Assembly (NCBI GenBank): GCA_964342305.1
Contig: CAYFGK010000003.1
Coordinates: 47,410-111,409 of the forward strand
Length of the DNA stretch: 64,000 bases
Direction: 5' to 3'
Source: DT-110 sp964342305
Lineage (GTDB): Bacteria > Bacteroidota > Bacteroidia > Chitinophagales > Saprospiraceae
Numbering within the stretch: the first letter of the stretch is position 1; each line of letters opens with the position of its first letter. The notes under the pieces were generated by a model. It made no database searches, was not told where the DNA came from, and saw nothing but the letters and a program-made list of their open reading frames with translations. Below, in pieces: positions 16,356 through 24,528 of the stretch. The position numbers and the translations under genes were made by a program.

Positions 16356-16412
16356 AGGACAGTAAGTTGTATCTTTTATGAATCAACGGCCACAGGCCGC
16401 TGGAATGCGGCG

Positions 16413-16443
16413 CAAATATAGACCGAATTACTTGTAATACCAA
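16413..16443 (-). promoter_or_regulatory. Bacteroidota-type promoter of ychF
   Basis: Read leftwards: TTGG (16443-16440), a 19-nt spacer, then TATATTTG (16420-16413). This fits the TTTG-N19-TAnnTTTG consensus of the primary sigma factor of Bacteroidota. It lies 58 nt upstream of the ychF ATG. Confidence 0.65.
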
Positions 16444-16478
16444 TACCGTAACCAGTAGCCCTGGCTGAAATCATTTCC

Positions 16479-17054
16479 ATGAATTTTTTAGCACATTTAT
16501 CCCTGTCCTGTGGCTCCGAAGAGCGTCTGATCGGCAACTTTCTGGCCGATTTTTTGCGGAAGCACGAACAAGACGCCATGCCCCCGGCCTACCAAAGCGG
16601 CATTAAATTACACTACGCCATAGATAATTTTACGGATAAACATCCGGCCGTGCAGTCCGGAGTGGATCGCTTGCGCAAAAAACACCGGAAATACGCTCCG
16701 GTGGTCCTCGATGTATTCCTGGATTATGTGCTTGCGCAAAACTGGGATACTTATTTTCCCGACGAAACCCTTAGCCAATTCACTCAACGCATGTACCGCA
16801 TCATGGAGGCCCACCTGCACGTAATGCCCCCGCGCCTACAGGAACGGGTACCTAATATGATACGGCACGACTGGCTGCCCTCGTACGGCACTTTGCCCGG
16901 TGTGGCCTATACCTTTGAACGCATGAAAACAAGAGTAAGCCGCCCGGAGTGGCTGGACGGAGTAGTGGAGAGCCTAATTCGGGATTACGATCTATTGGTG
17001 GAGGAGTTTCACCAGTTTTATCCCGACATTCAACAGGCCATAAACAGGTTATAG
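16479..17054 (+). CDS. acpH: Acyl-carrier-protein phosphodiesterase family protein
   Basis: The protein has 191 residues and starts MNFLAHLSLSCGSEERLIGNFLADFLRK, matching the AcpH signature MNFLAHxxL...GNFxxDF. HYAIDNFTDKHPAV and DVFLDYVLAQNWDTYF carry further conserved His and Asp positions of this HD-like metal hydrolase fold. The family member AcpH removes the 4'-phosphopantetheine arm from acyl carrier protein; in Bacteroidota the activity is generally only inferred. It ends 9 nt before a word repeat and the assembly gap. Confidence 0.88.
   Translation: MNFLAHLSLSCGSEERLIGNFLADFLRKHEQDAMPPAYQSGIKLHYAIDNFTDKHPAVQSGVDRLRKKHRKYAPVVLDVFLDYVLAQNWDTYFPDETLSQFTQRMYRIMEAHLHVMPPRLQERVPNMIRHDWLPSYGTLPGVAYTFERMKTRVSRPEWLDGVVESLIRDYDLLVEEFHQFYPDIQQAINRL
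16550..16563 (+). repeat. Short-stem GNRA mini-hairpin variant
   Basis: T6 followed by GC-GGAA-GC in acpH, encoding FLRKH. Two more short-stem copies with a GCAA loop lie on the minus strand at 16669-16682 and 16730-16741. Confidence 0.5.
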
Positions 17055-17063
17055 GTTTGAGGT
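17046..17063. repeat. Left arm of a word palindrome cut by the gap
   Basis: AGGTTATAGGTTTGAGGT, the same words as the left arm at 15189-15206. It runs straight into the N block. Confidence 0.7.
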
Positions 17064-17163
17064 NNNNNNNNNNNNNNNNNNNNNNNNNNNNNNNNNNNNN
17101 NNNNNNNNNNNNNNNNNNNNNNNNNNNNNNNNNNNNNNNNNNNNNNNNNNNNNNNNNNNNNNN
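17064..17163. other. Assembly gap, 100 N
   Basis: Exactly 100 N is the usual placeholder for a gap of unknown size. The left edge is a word-palindrome arm and the right edge resumes with ACCT, so the missing part is probably the rest of a hairpin. Confidence 0.97.
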
Positions 17164-17173
17164 ACCTGGTGCA

Positions 17174-17914
17174 TTAGCCTTCAAAGTGTAGCGATATGGT
17201 AAACGTCCGCGATAACACCTTTTCAAGTACAGTAGATTCCTCCAGATTATTGTTGTAGATCAGGCTGTTGCCGATCCCGTGGGAGATCTTGAACTCCGGA
17301 GAGAAGATGAAGAAGGGAAAGAAGAACTGGACCCCGGCTCCGTATTCCAAACTGAAATCGTTGGGGGAGATCTTCACCAGGCTCTCGGCCTGTTTCGTAC
17401 GGCTGTCGCTGGCCACATCAAACCCGTATTTCAGTCCGGCGATCACGAATACCCGTTTATCCTGGAAGGGAGCTGATTTATACCGCAGGTGAAAGGGTAG
17501 CTCCACGAACACGGAGGAGATGGTCCGGGTGGAGGTATTCAGCTGTGTACGCCGATCGTAGGTCAGGTTGCGTTCGGCGAAGGACAGGGTAGGGAGAAAG
17601 CGGAAGTCGAAATACTCACCGATCTTGAGGTTAGTTACGATACCCAGGTTAAAACCCGGGCCGTTCAAACCTTCTACGACCTGAATACTATCACTGCGCA
17701 GAAAATCACGCGATTGAAAGGGGCGAAAAGTCGAGGTATTGTACCCCAACGTGATTCCGAAGTAGTAAGGCTTCTGCTGAAACTCCAGAAAATTGTAGTT
17801 GCCGCGGTACTTTTGGGCCTGAGCGGGAAGGCCGGCCAACAGGGCCAAGCCCAGGATGAGGATTATTTTCGACCCTGATACAGGGAGCAGATTCCGAGCG
17901 TAAGTGGCTTGCAT
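17174..17914 (-). CDS. porT: PorT-like type IX secretion outer-membrane protein
   Basis: The protein has 246 residues. A signal peptide (about 14-34, IILILGLALLAGLPAQAQ) precedes barrel strands such as YYFGITLGYNTSTFRPFQSRDF, FNLGIVTNLKIGEYFDFRFLPTLSFAERNL, FVELPFHLRYKSAPFQDKRVFVIAGLKY and FSLEYGAGVQFFFPFFIFSPEFK. The YFGITLGYN start and the neighbour ubiE fit PorT/SprT, an outer-membrane protein needed for type IX secretion in Porphyromonas and Flavobacterium. The start lies 52 nt inside the ubiE 3' end, suggesting coupled translation. Type IX cargo at 4231-5676 and 61382-63451 is consistent with a working system. Confidence 0.85.
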   Translation of the reverse strand: MQATYARNLLPVSGSKIILILGLALLAGLPAQAQKYRGNYNFLEFQQKPYYFGITLGYNTSTFRPFQSRDFLRSDSIQVVEGLNGPGFNLGIVTNLKIGEYFDFRFLPTLSFAERNLTYDRRTQLNTSTRTISSVFVELPFHLRYKSAPFQDKRVFVIAGLKYGFDVASDSRTKQAESLVKISPNDFSLEYGAGVQFFFPFFIFSPEFKISHGIGNSLIYNNNLEESTVLEKVLSRTFTISLHFEG

Positions 17915-18594
17915 TGATTCTGGGTATATCCGGTTTTATCCAATATTTGCACAAAGTCCTGTCCATCCGGAAAAGCCTGTACACTCTCGTACAGGTACCG
18001 ATATGCTTTGGGATCTTTGGACGTTAAACGACCGATAGCGGGCAAAATGTATTTGAAGTACCCGTTAAATAATTGCTTGAAGGGAAAAAGTGTGGGTTTG
18101 GAAAACTCCAGTACCACTAATTTGCCTCCCGGTTTTAGTACGCGATTCATTTCGGCAAGTCCTTTTTCGAGATGCTCGAAATTGCGTACGCCAAAGGCAA
18201 CGGTCACGGCATCAAAGGTATTATCCGGGAATGGAAGATTTTCGGAATCACCTTCCTGCAATTCGATCACGGTATCCATGCCACGCTTTTCGATCTTGCG
18301 TTGTCCTACCTCCAGCATTTGGGCGGATATGTCGATGCCGACAATTCGTTCGGGTTGCAGGCGACGGGCCGTTTCCATGGCGACATCGGCCGTACCCGTT
18401 GCCACATCGAGGATTACCCGGGGCTTTTCATCCTTGAGACTGTTGATGGCTTTTTTTCGCCAAATGGTATCAATGCCCAGTGACAAGACCCGGTTGAGAA
18501 AATCGTAATAGGGAGCAATACGGTTAAACATGGTCGAGACCTGCTTTTTCTTGCTCTCCGTCTCTGTATATGGCTTGACTTGTTTGCGCTCCAT
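17863..18594 (-). CDS. ubiE: Demethylmenaquinone methyltransferase UbiE/MenG
   Basis: The ATG at 18594 (MERKQVKPYTETESKKKQ) is preferred over the longer open frame, giving 243 residues, typical for the family. FNRIAPYYDFLNRVLSLGIDTIWRKKAI is the N-terminal UbiE signature, VILDVATGTADVAMETAR the SAM-binding motif I, and NTFDAVTVAFGVRNFEHLEKGLAEMNRVLKPGGKLVVLEFSKP covers the later motifs. It methylates demethylmenaquinone in respiratory quinone synthesis. It overlaps porT, its usual Bacteroidota neighbour. Confidence 0.95.
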   Translation of the reverse strand: MERKQVKPYTETESKKKQVSTMFNRIAPYYDFLNRVLSLGIDTIWRKKAINSLKDEKPRVILDVATGTADVAMETARRLQPERIVGIDISAQMLEVGQRKIEKRGMDTVIELQEGDSENLPFPDNTFDAVTVAFGVRNFEHLEKGLAEMNRVLKPGGKLVVLEFSKPTLFPFKQLFNGYFKYILPAIGRLTSKDPKAYRYLYESVQAFPDGQDFVQILDKTGYTQNQCKPLTLGICSLYQGRK

Positions 18595-18744
18595 GCGTAA
18601 AAATTTGTGCAAAGATAGTAATCCGCCGTTCTCAGCGGAGGTGATAGATATCCTTACGGAAAAAAGGAAGTTAAGATCACGTTGCACAACAGTTATTGGT
18701 AGAGAAAGGTTAGGTTGCTTACCTAAAATATGTAGGGCATTTTG

Positions 18745-18752
18745 TATTTTTG
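18745..18752 (+). promoter_or_regulatory. -7 box of the gyrA promoter
   Basis: TATTTTTG fits the TAnnTTTG consensus and lies 75 nt before the gyrA ATG. A matching -33 element at the right spacing is not obvious. Confidence 0.45.
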
Positions 18753-18827
18753 CATGTCTTAGTCGAAGGCAGTACTGGTCGGAAATGAAACGGCCAAAAC
18801 GAACGATAACCGAAGAGATAAACCTAC

Positions 18828-21305
18828 ATGTCGAATCAGCGTATTATTCCCATCAATATTGAGGAAGAAATGAAATCAGCCTACATCGATTACTCGATGT
18901 CGGTGATTATTTCCCGTGCTCTTCCCGATGTTCGCGATGGTTTAAAACCCGTACACCGCCGCGTGTTGTACGGTATGCAGGAGTTAGGACTAGCCTATAA
19001 CAAAAGCCACCGTAAATCGGCCCGTATTGTGGGTGACGTTCTTGGTAAATACCACCCGCACGGTGACTCCTCCGTCTACGATACCATGGTGCGGATGGCC
19101 CAGTGGTGGTCCCTGCGGTATCCGCTGGTCGACGGTCAGGGTAACTTCGGTAGTATGGACGGTGACAGCCCGGCAGCCATGCGTTATACGGAGGCTCGCC
19201 TCCGCCGCATTGCCGACGAGATGCTGGCCGACATTAAAAAGGAAACCGTCGACTTCGAATTGAACTTCGACGATTCCATGGAGGAGCCAACGGTGCTGCC
19301 AGCCAAGCTTCCCAATCTGTTGGTGAATGGTGCCTCCGGTATCGCGGTGGGTATGGCCACTAACATGATGCCCCACAACCTGACCGAGGTTTGTAAAGGG
19401 GTTGCCGCAACGGTGGAAAATCCGGACATCACTATCGATGAGTTGATGACCTTCATCAAGGCTCCTGATTTCCCGACGGGCGGTATTATCTACGGAACAT
19501 CAGGAGTTCGCGAAGCTTTCCATACCGGGCGGGGGCGCATTGTGTTGCGCGCACGTACCGAGATCGAAAATACTGCTTCCAACCGCGAACGGATCATCGT
19601 TACCGAAATTCCCTATCAGGTCAACAAGGCGCGTCTGGTCGCCAAGATCGCCGAGCTGGTAAATACCGACCGGGTCCAGGGCATCAGCGATATCCGCGAT
19701 GAGTCAGATCGCGACGGACTGCGGATCGTGATCGATATTAAGAAGGATGCGATGGCGAGCGTGGTCCTGAATATGCTCTTCAAGCATAGTGACCTGCAAA
19801 CCTCCTATGGTGTCAATAACGTAGCGCTGGTCAAAGGTCGCCCGATGACCCTGAACCTCAAAGACCTCATCGAGGAGTTTGTGGAATTCCGGCTAGAGGT
19901 CATTCAACGCCGTACGCGCTACGACCTGCGCAAAGCTGAAGAACGGGCGCACATCCTCGAGGGCTTGCTCATTGCCCTCGACAATCTGGACGAGGTTATT
20001 GCCTTGATCCGTGCTTCACAAACCGTCGACGAAGCCCGCACCGGTTTGATGGAACGCTTCGAGCTGTCGGAAATCCAGGCCAAGGCCATTCTCGATATGC
20101 GTCTGCAGAAGCTGACCGGTCTGGAGCGCGAAAAGATCCAGCAGGAGTATCAGGAACTGATGGCCCTGATTGAAGACCTGAAAGACATACTTGCCAACGA
20201 AGACCGCCAGCGCAGTATCATCAAAGAGGAATTGGACGATATTGTTGAGAAGTTTGGCGATGAGCGCCGGACCGATATCGTAGCTGCCGACGGGGAGATA
20301 AGCATCGAGGACCTGATCAAAGAGGAAGATGTAGTTATTACCATCTCTCAGCTGGGGTACATTAAGCGTACGCCGGTATCGGAGTACCGCACCCAGGGCC
20401 GCGGTGGTCGTGGATCCAGAGGGTCCAAGACACGGGATAGCGACTTTATCGAGCACATGTTTGTGGCCAGTACCCATAACTATTTGCTTCTGTTCACCGA
20501 ATCCGGGCAATGCCATTGGTTACGTGTCTACGAAATCCCGGAGGCTGGCAAAACCTCCAGCGGGAGGGTCATCCAAAATATCCTGACCATACCTAAGGAG
20601 GACCGAATTAAAGCCTATATCAAAATTAAGGACCTCACCGACGAAGAGTTCCTAAGCTCCAATTATATTGTTTTTGCCACCGCACAGGGGATGATCAAGA
20701 AGACCTCTGTGGAGGCGTTTTCCCGGCCCCGATCCAACGGTATTATCGCCATTAATATCAAGGAAGGTGATATGCTGCTGGAAGCGAAACTGACCAACGG
20801 GCATTCTCAGATCCTGTTGGCCAACCGCAGTGGGTATGCGATCCGGTTCGAAGAAGATCGCGTTCGTGCCATGGGACGCACGGCTGCCGGGGTGCGCGGA
20901 ATGAGCCTAAACGGACCCAATGATGCGGTCATCGGTATGGTGTGTATCGACACCAGTATTGATTTCGGAAGCATCCTGGTGATCTCCGAAAAAGGCAATG
21001 GCAAACGCACCCTGGTCGATGAATACCGCATTACGAATCGCGGCGGAAAGGGGGTGAAAACCATGCAGATCACCGGTAAAACCGGCAATCTGGTTGGCCT
21101 CAAATACGTCTACGACGAAGATGATGTAATGATCACTACTCGTGGTGGCATCACCATCCGGATTCATGCCGGGGATATCAGCCAATTGGGACGAGCTACC
21201 CAGGGTGTACGCATGGTACGCCTCGATGGAAGCGATGAAATCGCCGATCTGGCCGTAGTCCGTTACTCCGAAGAAGAGGAGGAATTATTGGATGAAGAGG
21301 AATAA
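18828..21305 (+). CDS. gyrA: DNA gyrase subunit A
   Basis: The protein has 825 residues. The catalytic Tyr120 is in AAMRYTEARL. The quinolone region reads HPHGDSSVYD, so the positions equal to E. coli Ser83 and Asp87 are Ser81 and Asp85, the sensitive form. The C-terminal domain has six beta-pinwheel blades with the GyrA box in YRTQGRGGRGSRG, which marks GyrA rather than ParC. It forms an A2B2 complex with GyrB (not in this window) to introduce negative supercoils. The tail is acidic (EEEEELLDEEE). A -7 box lies upstream. Confidence 0.98.
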   Translation: MSNQRIIPINIEEEMKSAYIDYSMSVIISRALPDVRDGLKPVHRRVLYGMQELGLAYNKSHRKSARIVGDVLGKYHPHGDSSVYDTMVRMAQWWSLRYPLVDGQGNFGSMDGDSPAAMRYTEARLRRIADEMLADIKKETVDFELNFDDSMEEPTVLPAKLPNLLVNGASGIAVGMATNMMPHNLTEVCKGVAATVENPDITIDELMTFIKAPDFPTGGIIYGTSGVREAFHTGRGRIVLRARTEIENTASNRERIIVTEIPYQVNKARLVAKIAELVNTDRVQGISDIRDESDRDGLRIVIDIKKDAMASVVLNMLFKHSDLQTSYGVNNVALVKGRPMTLNLKDLIEEFVEFRLEVIQRRTRYDLRKAEERAHILEGLLIALDNLDEVIALIRASQTVDEARTGLMERFELSEIQAKAILDMRLQKLTGLEREKIQQEYQELMALIEDLKDILANEDRQRSIIKEELDDIVEKFGDERRTDIVAADGEISIEDLIKEEDVVITISQLGYIKRTPVSEYRTQGRGGRGSRGSKTRDSDFIEHMFVASTHNYLLLFTESGQCHWLRVYEIPEAGKTSSGRVIQNILTIPKEDRIKAYIKIKDLTDEEFLSSNYIVFATAQGMIKKTSVEAFSRPRSNGIIAINIKEGDMLLEAKLTNGHSQILLANRSGYAIRFEEDRVRAMGRTAAGVRGMSLNGPNDAVIGMVCIDTSIDFGSILVISEKGNGKRTLVDEYRITNRGGKGVKTMQITGKTGNLVGLKYVYDEDDVMITTRGGITIRIHAGDISQLGRATQGVRMVRLDGSDEIADLAVVRYSEEEEELLDEEE

Positions 21306-21442
21306 ACACCACGCGTCCCCAGACGTTAGGTGGTTAAACATCAAACATTTAACAGAATATTAAGGTAATAGAATCCGTATTTAGGGTTCTATTAATACTC
21401 AATCCTACTTTCTTACGTCTAAATAGGGAAAACAAAAAAACA

Positions 21443-22774
21443 ATGTCACTTATGAAAAAACTGATTTTGGGTATGTTGTCGTTGCTGCTGGTAGCCGGTA
21501 GCATTAATGCTCAGGATGCCAAAGGCTTGGAAAAAGATGCCAACCGTGCCCTGGGTAAGTTTAATCTAGACCAATCAGGAGCTAAAGATCAACTCGCAGT
21601 GGCGGTAGAAGCCATTGATAAAGCCGTGGAAGCGGATCCCAATTACGTGGATGCCTGGCTGACCCGTGGAGAAATCTACTCAGCTATCGCTACTCAGATT
21701 GTTACGGACCGTCAGTTGGGTATGGGCTTATCAGAAGGACTGCCCGAGGTAGAAAAACCTGCTGTCACAGCTTTTGAAGCCTATTCCAAAGCATTGGAAA
21801 TGGCCGACAAAAACCGCGACATTAAGAACGCCGTTTCCGGTCTGCAGGCACTGCAGGGTACCTTGTCGAACAAAGGTATCTTCCACTACGAAGATCAGGA
21901 GTACGATATCGCATATCAAAACTTCGATGCTCTGCTGCAGTCACACAAAATGCTGGAAGATATGGGCGAGGAAAGTGGTCTGAAAGAAGAAGACTACAAC
22001 CGCCAGCTTTACATTACCGGTCTGGCCGCTCTGAACGGTAAAATGATGGATAAGGCCGAAAGTTTATTCGAACGTCTGTACGATATGGAATACGATGAGC
22101 CCGCCATCTACGAAGCTCTCTACCAGATTAAAGCTGAAAAGACGTCTCCCGAGGATGCATACTCTATCCTGGAAAAAGGTAAGGAACGCTATCCGGAAGA
22201 TGTATCCCTGCTGTTTGCAGAGATCAACCACTACTTGAAACTGGGACAGTCCGAACAACTGATCGAAAAGCTGGAACGGGCCATTGAAGCTGAGCCTGAA
22301 AACCCATCTCTGTATTCCGTTATGGGTAACGCTTACGAAACTATCTACCAGAAGCGTGCCCAGGAAGGCAAGGATGCGGAAGCACAAGAAGCGTTTGACC
22401 AGGCGCTGAATTACTACGACCAGGCCCGTGAACTGGACGACCAGAACATTACCGCCATTTATTCAGCTGGTGCTTTGTACTATAATAAGGCAGCTCAGCT
22501 TACGCAAAAAATGCTGGAACTCCAGGACGATTACTCCAAAGAAGGTATCGAGAAGTACAACAAAATGCGTGACCAGGTGATCGCCGAGTTTGACAAAGCA
22601 TTGCCGTACTTCAAGCAGGCTGAACAGATCGCTCCCGGTGATATCAACACCCTGATCGCTTTGAAAGAGATCTACGCGAAAAAAGACGACATTGACATGT
22701 CAAATGTGTTCAAAGAACGTCTGGAAAAAGTTCAGGCTGGTCAGGAAGTAGAAAGCTACTTCAAGAACAATTAA
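21443..22774 (+). CDS. Exported TPR-repeat protein
   Basis: The protein has 443 residues. A signal peptide (to about residue 24, SINAQD) indicates export to the periplasm; ATG at 21452 is an equally good start. Repeated helix pairs follow the TPR pattern: AVEADPNYVDAWLTRGEIYS, AYSILEKGKERYPEDVSLL, RAIEAEPENPSLYSVMGNAYE and ARELDDQNITAIYSAGALYYNKA. Such proteins usually act as scaffolds. It sits alone between gyrA and a dehydrogenase gene, with a strong terminator at 22800-22835. Partners are unknown. Confidence 0.88.
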   Translation: MSLMKKLILGMLSLLLVAGSINAQDAKGLEKDANRALGKFNLDQSGAKDQLAVAVEAIDKAVEADPNYVDAWLTRGEIYSAIATQIVTDRQLGMGLSEGLPEVEKPAVTAFEAYSKALEMADKNRDIKNAVSGLQALQGTLSNKGIFHYEDQEYDIAYQNFDALLQSHKMLEDMGEESGLKEEDYNRQLYITGLAALNGKMMDKAESLFERLYDMEYDEPAIYEALYQIKAEKTSPEDAYSILEKGKERYPEDVSLLFAEINHYLKLGQSEQLIEKLERAIEAEPENPSLYSVMGNAYETIYQKRAQEGKDAEAQEAFDQALNYYDQARELDDQNITAIYSAGALYYNKAAQLTQKMLELQDDYSKEGIEKYNKMRDQVIAEFDKALPYFKQAEQIAPGDINTLIALKEIYAKKDDIDMSNVFKERLEKVQAGQEVESYFKNN

Positions 22775-22799
22775 TGGCTTATTTGCCAATAGATACAAG

Positions 22800-22835
22800 G
22801 GCTGCCTCTAATACGGAGGCAGCCTTTGTTTTTTT
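22800..22835 (+). terminator. Strong intrinsic terminator of the TPR gene
   Basis: GGCTGCCTC (22800-22808) and GAGGCAGCC (22816-22824) pair perfectly, followed by TTTGTTTTTTT. The T-tract is shared with a short-stem mini-hairpin (GC-GTAA-GC at 22836-22843). Confidence 0.85.
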
Positions 22836-22886
22836 GCGTAAGCAAGAGAATGCGTATTTTCGGCCCACACCAAATAAACACCAACT

Positions 22887-23780
22887 ATGACACATGTAAC
22901 CGTTATCGGTGCCGGCACCATGGGAAACGGGATTGCCCACGTTTTTGCCATGCACGGCCACCTGGTAACTCTGGTCGATGTAAACCAGGATGCACTCGAC
23001 AAAGGGATAGCCACCATTACTAAGAACCTGGACCGTATGGTCCGCAAAGAAAAAATTACCGACCAGGACAAAGCAGATACCCTTGCACGTCTGACTCCCA
23101 CCACTAATTTGGCCGAGGGCGTAGGTAAGGCTGAACTGGTCGTTGAGGCGGCTACCGAACGCGTTGATCTCAAGAAAAAAATCTTTGTCGACCTGGACCA
23201 ACACGCACCGGAAAATGCCATCCTGGCCACCAATACATCTTCCATCTCCATCACCCAGATTGCAGCCGTTACCAATCGCCCCGGACAAGTCATCGGCATG
23301 CACTTCATGAATCCTGTACCGGTCATGAAATTGGTAGAAGTGATCCGCGGCTACGCCACTTCCGATGCGGTCACCCAACAAGTCATGGAAAAATCCAAAG
23401 CTCTGGGTAAAATCCCGGTGGAGGTCAACGATTATCCGGGCTTTATCAGTAATCGCATCCTGATGCCGATGATCAATGAGGCTATCATTTCTCTGCACGA
23501 AGGAGTAGCCGGAGTAGAGGAGATCGACACGGTTATGAAATTGGGCATGGCACATCCGATGGGTCCCCTTCAGCTGGCTGATTTTATCGGATTAGATGTT
23601 TGCCTGTCTATCATGAACGTCCTTTACGAAGGGTTCGGTAACCCCAAATATGCACCGTGCCCTCTTTTAGTCAATATGGTCACGGCCGGACGACTGGGAG
23701 TCAAGTCCGGTGAGGGCTTTTACCAATACACGCCCGGTAGCAAGGAATCGGTGGTTGCTCCGTCTTTCTCTGCCCGCTAA
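22887..23780 (+). CDS. 3-hydroxybutyryl-CoA dehydrogenase
   Basis: The protein has 297 residues. The NAD-binding Rossmann motif is VTVIGAGTMGNGIAHVFA at the N-terminus. LATNTSSISITQIA and IGMHFMNPVPVMKLVEVI carry the conserved Ser and the catalytic His. The C-terminal domain begins DYPGFISNRILMPMINEAI. It oxidises or reduces the 3-hydroxyacyl-CoA/3-ketoacyl-CoA pair of short chains, in fatty acid or butanoate metabolism. The gene stands alone, so the pathway direction cannot be read from neighbours. Two structured elements follow it. Confidence 0.93.
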   Translation: MTHVTVIGAGTMGNGIAHVFAMHGHLVTLVDVNQDALDKGIATITKNLDRMVRKEKITDQDKADTLARLTPTTNLAEGVGKAELVVEAATERVDLKKKIFVDLDQHAPENAILATNTSSISITQIAAVTNRPGQVIGMHFMNPVPVMKLVEVIRGYATSDAVTQQVMEKSKALGKIPVEVNDYPGFISNRILMPMINEAIISLHEGVAGVEEIDTVMKLGMAHPMGPLQLADFIGLDVCLSIMNVLYEGFGNPKYAPCPLLVNMVTAGRLGVKSGEGFYQYTPGSKESVVAPSFSAR

Positions 23781-23853
23781 AAAGGGGATAAGCGCGAGTC
23801 GGGTAGCTGAGCCTGATGCCTTGCTTCCCGGGGTTTCTGCGCCTGGTAGCGCT

Positions 23854-23946
23854 GTTTACAATTACTGGCATTCGGTATTCTTAAGTAGGGTGGTAGTAGT
23901 AACACATACTTTTCTTCTAAAAGACTGATAGCCAGTAATTGTAAAC
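23854..23946. repeat. Structured element SE-1 (93 nt, 16-bp terminal stem)
   Basis: The ends GTTTACAATTACTGGC and GCCAGTAATTGTAAAC pair perfectly over 16 bp. The inner right side reads CTTCTAAAAGACTGATAGCC. The length, the AATTACTGGCA left core and the CTxCTxxAAAAGAC right core are shared with the element at 24037-24130. Confidence 0.8.
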
Positions 23947-23970
23947 CTACTTGCTTTGATCCCTTTTAAC

Positions 23971-24035
23971 TTCCCACCTCACACCTCCCACTTCACACCT
24001 CCCACTTCCTACTTCACACTTCCTACTTCACACCT
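23971..24035. repeat. Pyrimidine word repeat
   Basis: Tandem near-repeats of CTTCACACCTCCCACTTCC type, free of G, filling the space between the two structured elements. Confidence 0.7.
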
Positions 24036-24036
24036 C

Positions 24037-24130
24037 GCTTGGAATTACTGGCAAGATGCGACCCTAGAACGAGAGTCTTGCCATTTCACCAGAAACTCCT
24101 CCAAAAGACGGTATGCCCGTAATTCCAAGC
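24037..24130. repeat. Structured element SE-2 (94 nt, terminal stem)
   Basis: The ends GCTTGGAATTACTGGCA and TGCCCGTAATTCCAAGC pair over 17 positions with one mismatch. An inner hairpin GGCAAGA (24050-24056) / TCTTGCC (24076-24082) could compete with the outer stem. Homologous to SE-1. Confidence 0.8.
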
Positions 24131-24528
24131 TGTCTCTCTTCCGCACGCGAGCTCTGGAAACACCAAAACCCAGCACAACCCAAAAAAGACGATTATATTT
24201 ATTATCACTATATCAAAATATTTCATATTTCTACATTTTTTCTATACATTCGTAGAAGCGTTCAAACCTTGTTCTGGCGCATCTAACCCTTCTTCCTAAG
24301 TTACCCATATTGCTTTATTCCGCTATCTCCTCCTAATCGGGGAATAGCCGAAGATGTATTCCAGACCAAAAACCGATAAAATGTACCACAACACACCTTG
24401 GACGGTTCGCTATCCTGCGATCCGCAGCGTTCCATAATACGGCCTCTCAATCTGCATTCTAACCTCCTTGGCATCATCAAACGGATGCTTTTTGACATGT
24501 ATCCCGTAATCCCAAAACTAGTACAAAC

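Larger units (their letters stand above)
23781..24528. other. 748-nt intergenic stretch with two homologous structured elements
   Basis: No gene is convincing here. It holds two long-stem elements (23854-23946 and 24037-24130) separated by pyrimidine words, then an AT-rich zone around 24190-24250 and about 270 nt of unassigned sequence before the lipoprotein gene, which may be a long 5' leader. Confidence 0.6.

Noticed and set aside
16852..17226. Open frames running through the N block
   Set aside because: They exist only because N does not encode a stop; the sequence in the gap is unknown.
18828..21305. Quinolone resistance substitutions in gyrA
   Set aside because: The key positions are Ser and Asp, the usual sensitive residues.
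22779..23555. Open frame of 258 codons on the minus strand
   Set aside because: Antisense to the 3-hydroxybutyryl-CoA dehydrogenase gene and to the TPR terminator; His-rich composition is a frame artefact.
23854..24130. Integron attC sites
   Set aside because: The R' and R'' boxes (GTTRRRY and RYYYAAC) are absent at the ends, and no integrase or cassette genes are nearby.
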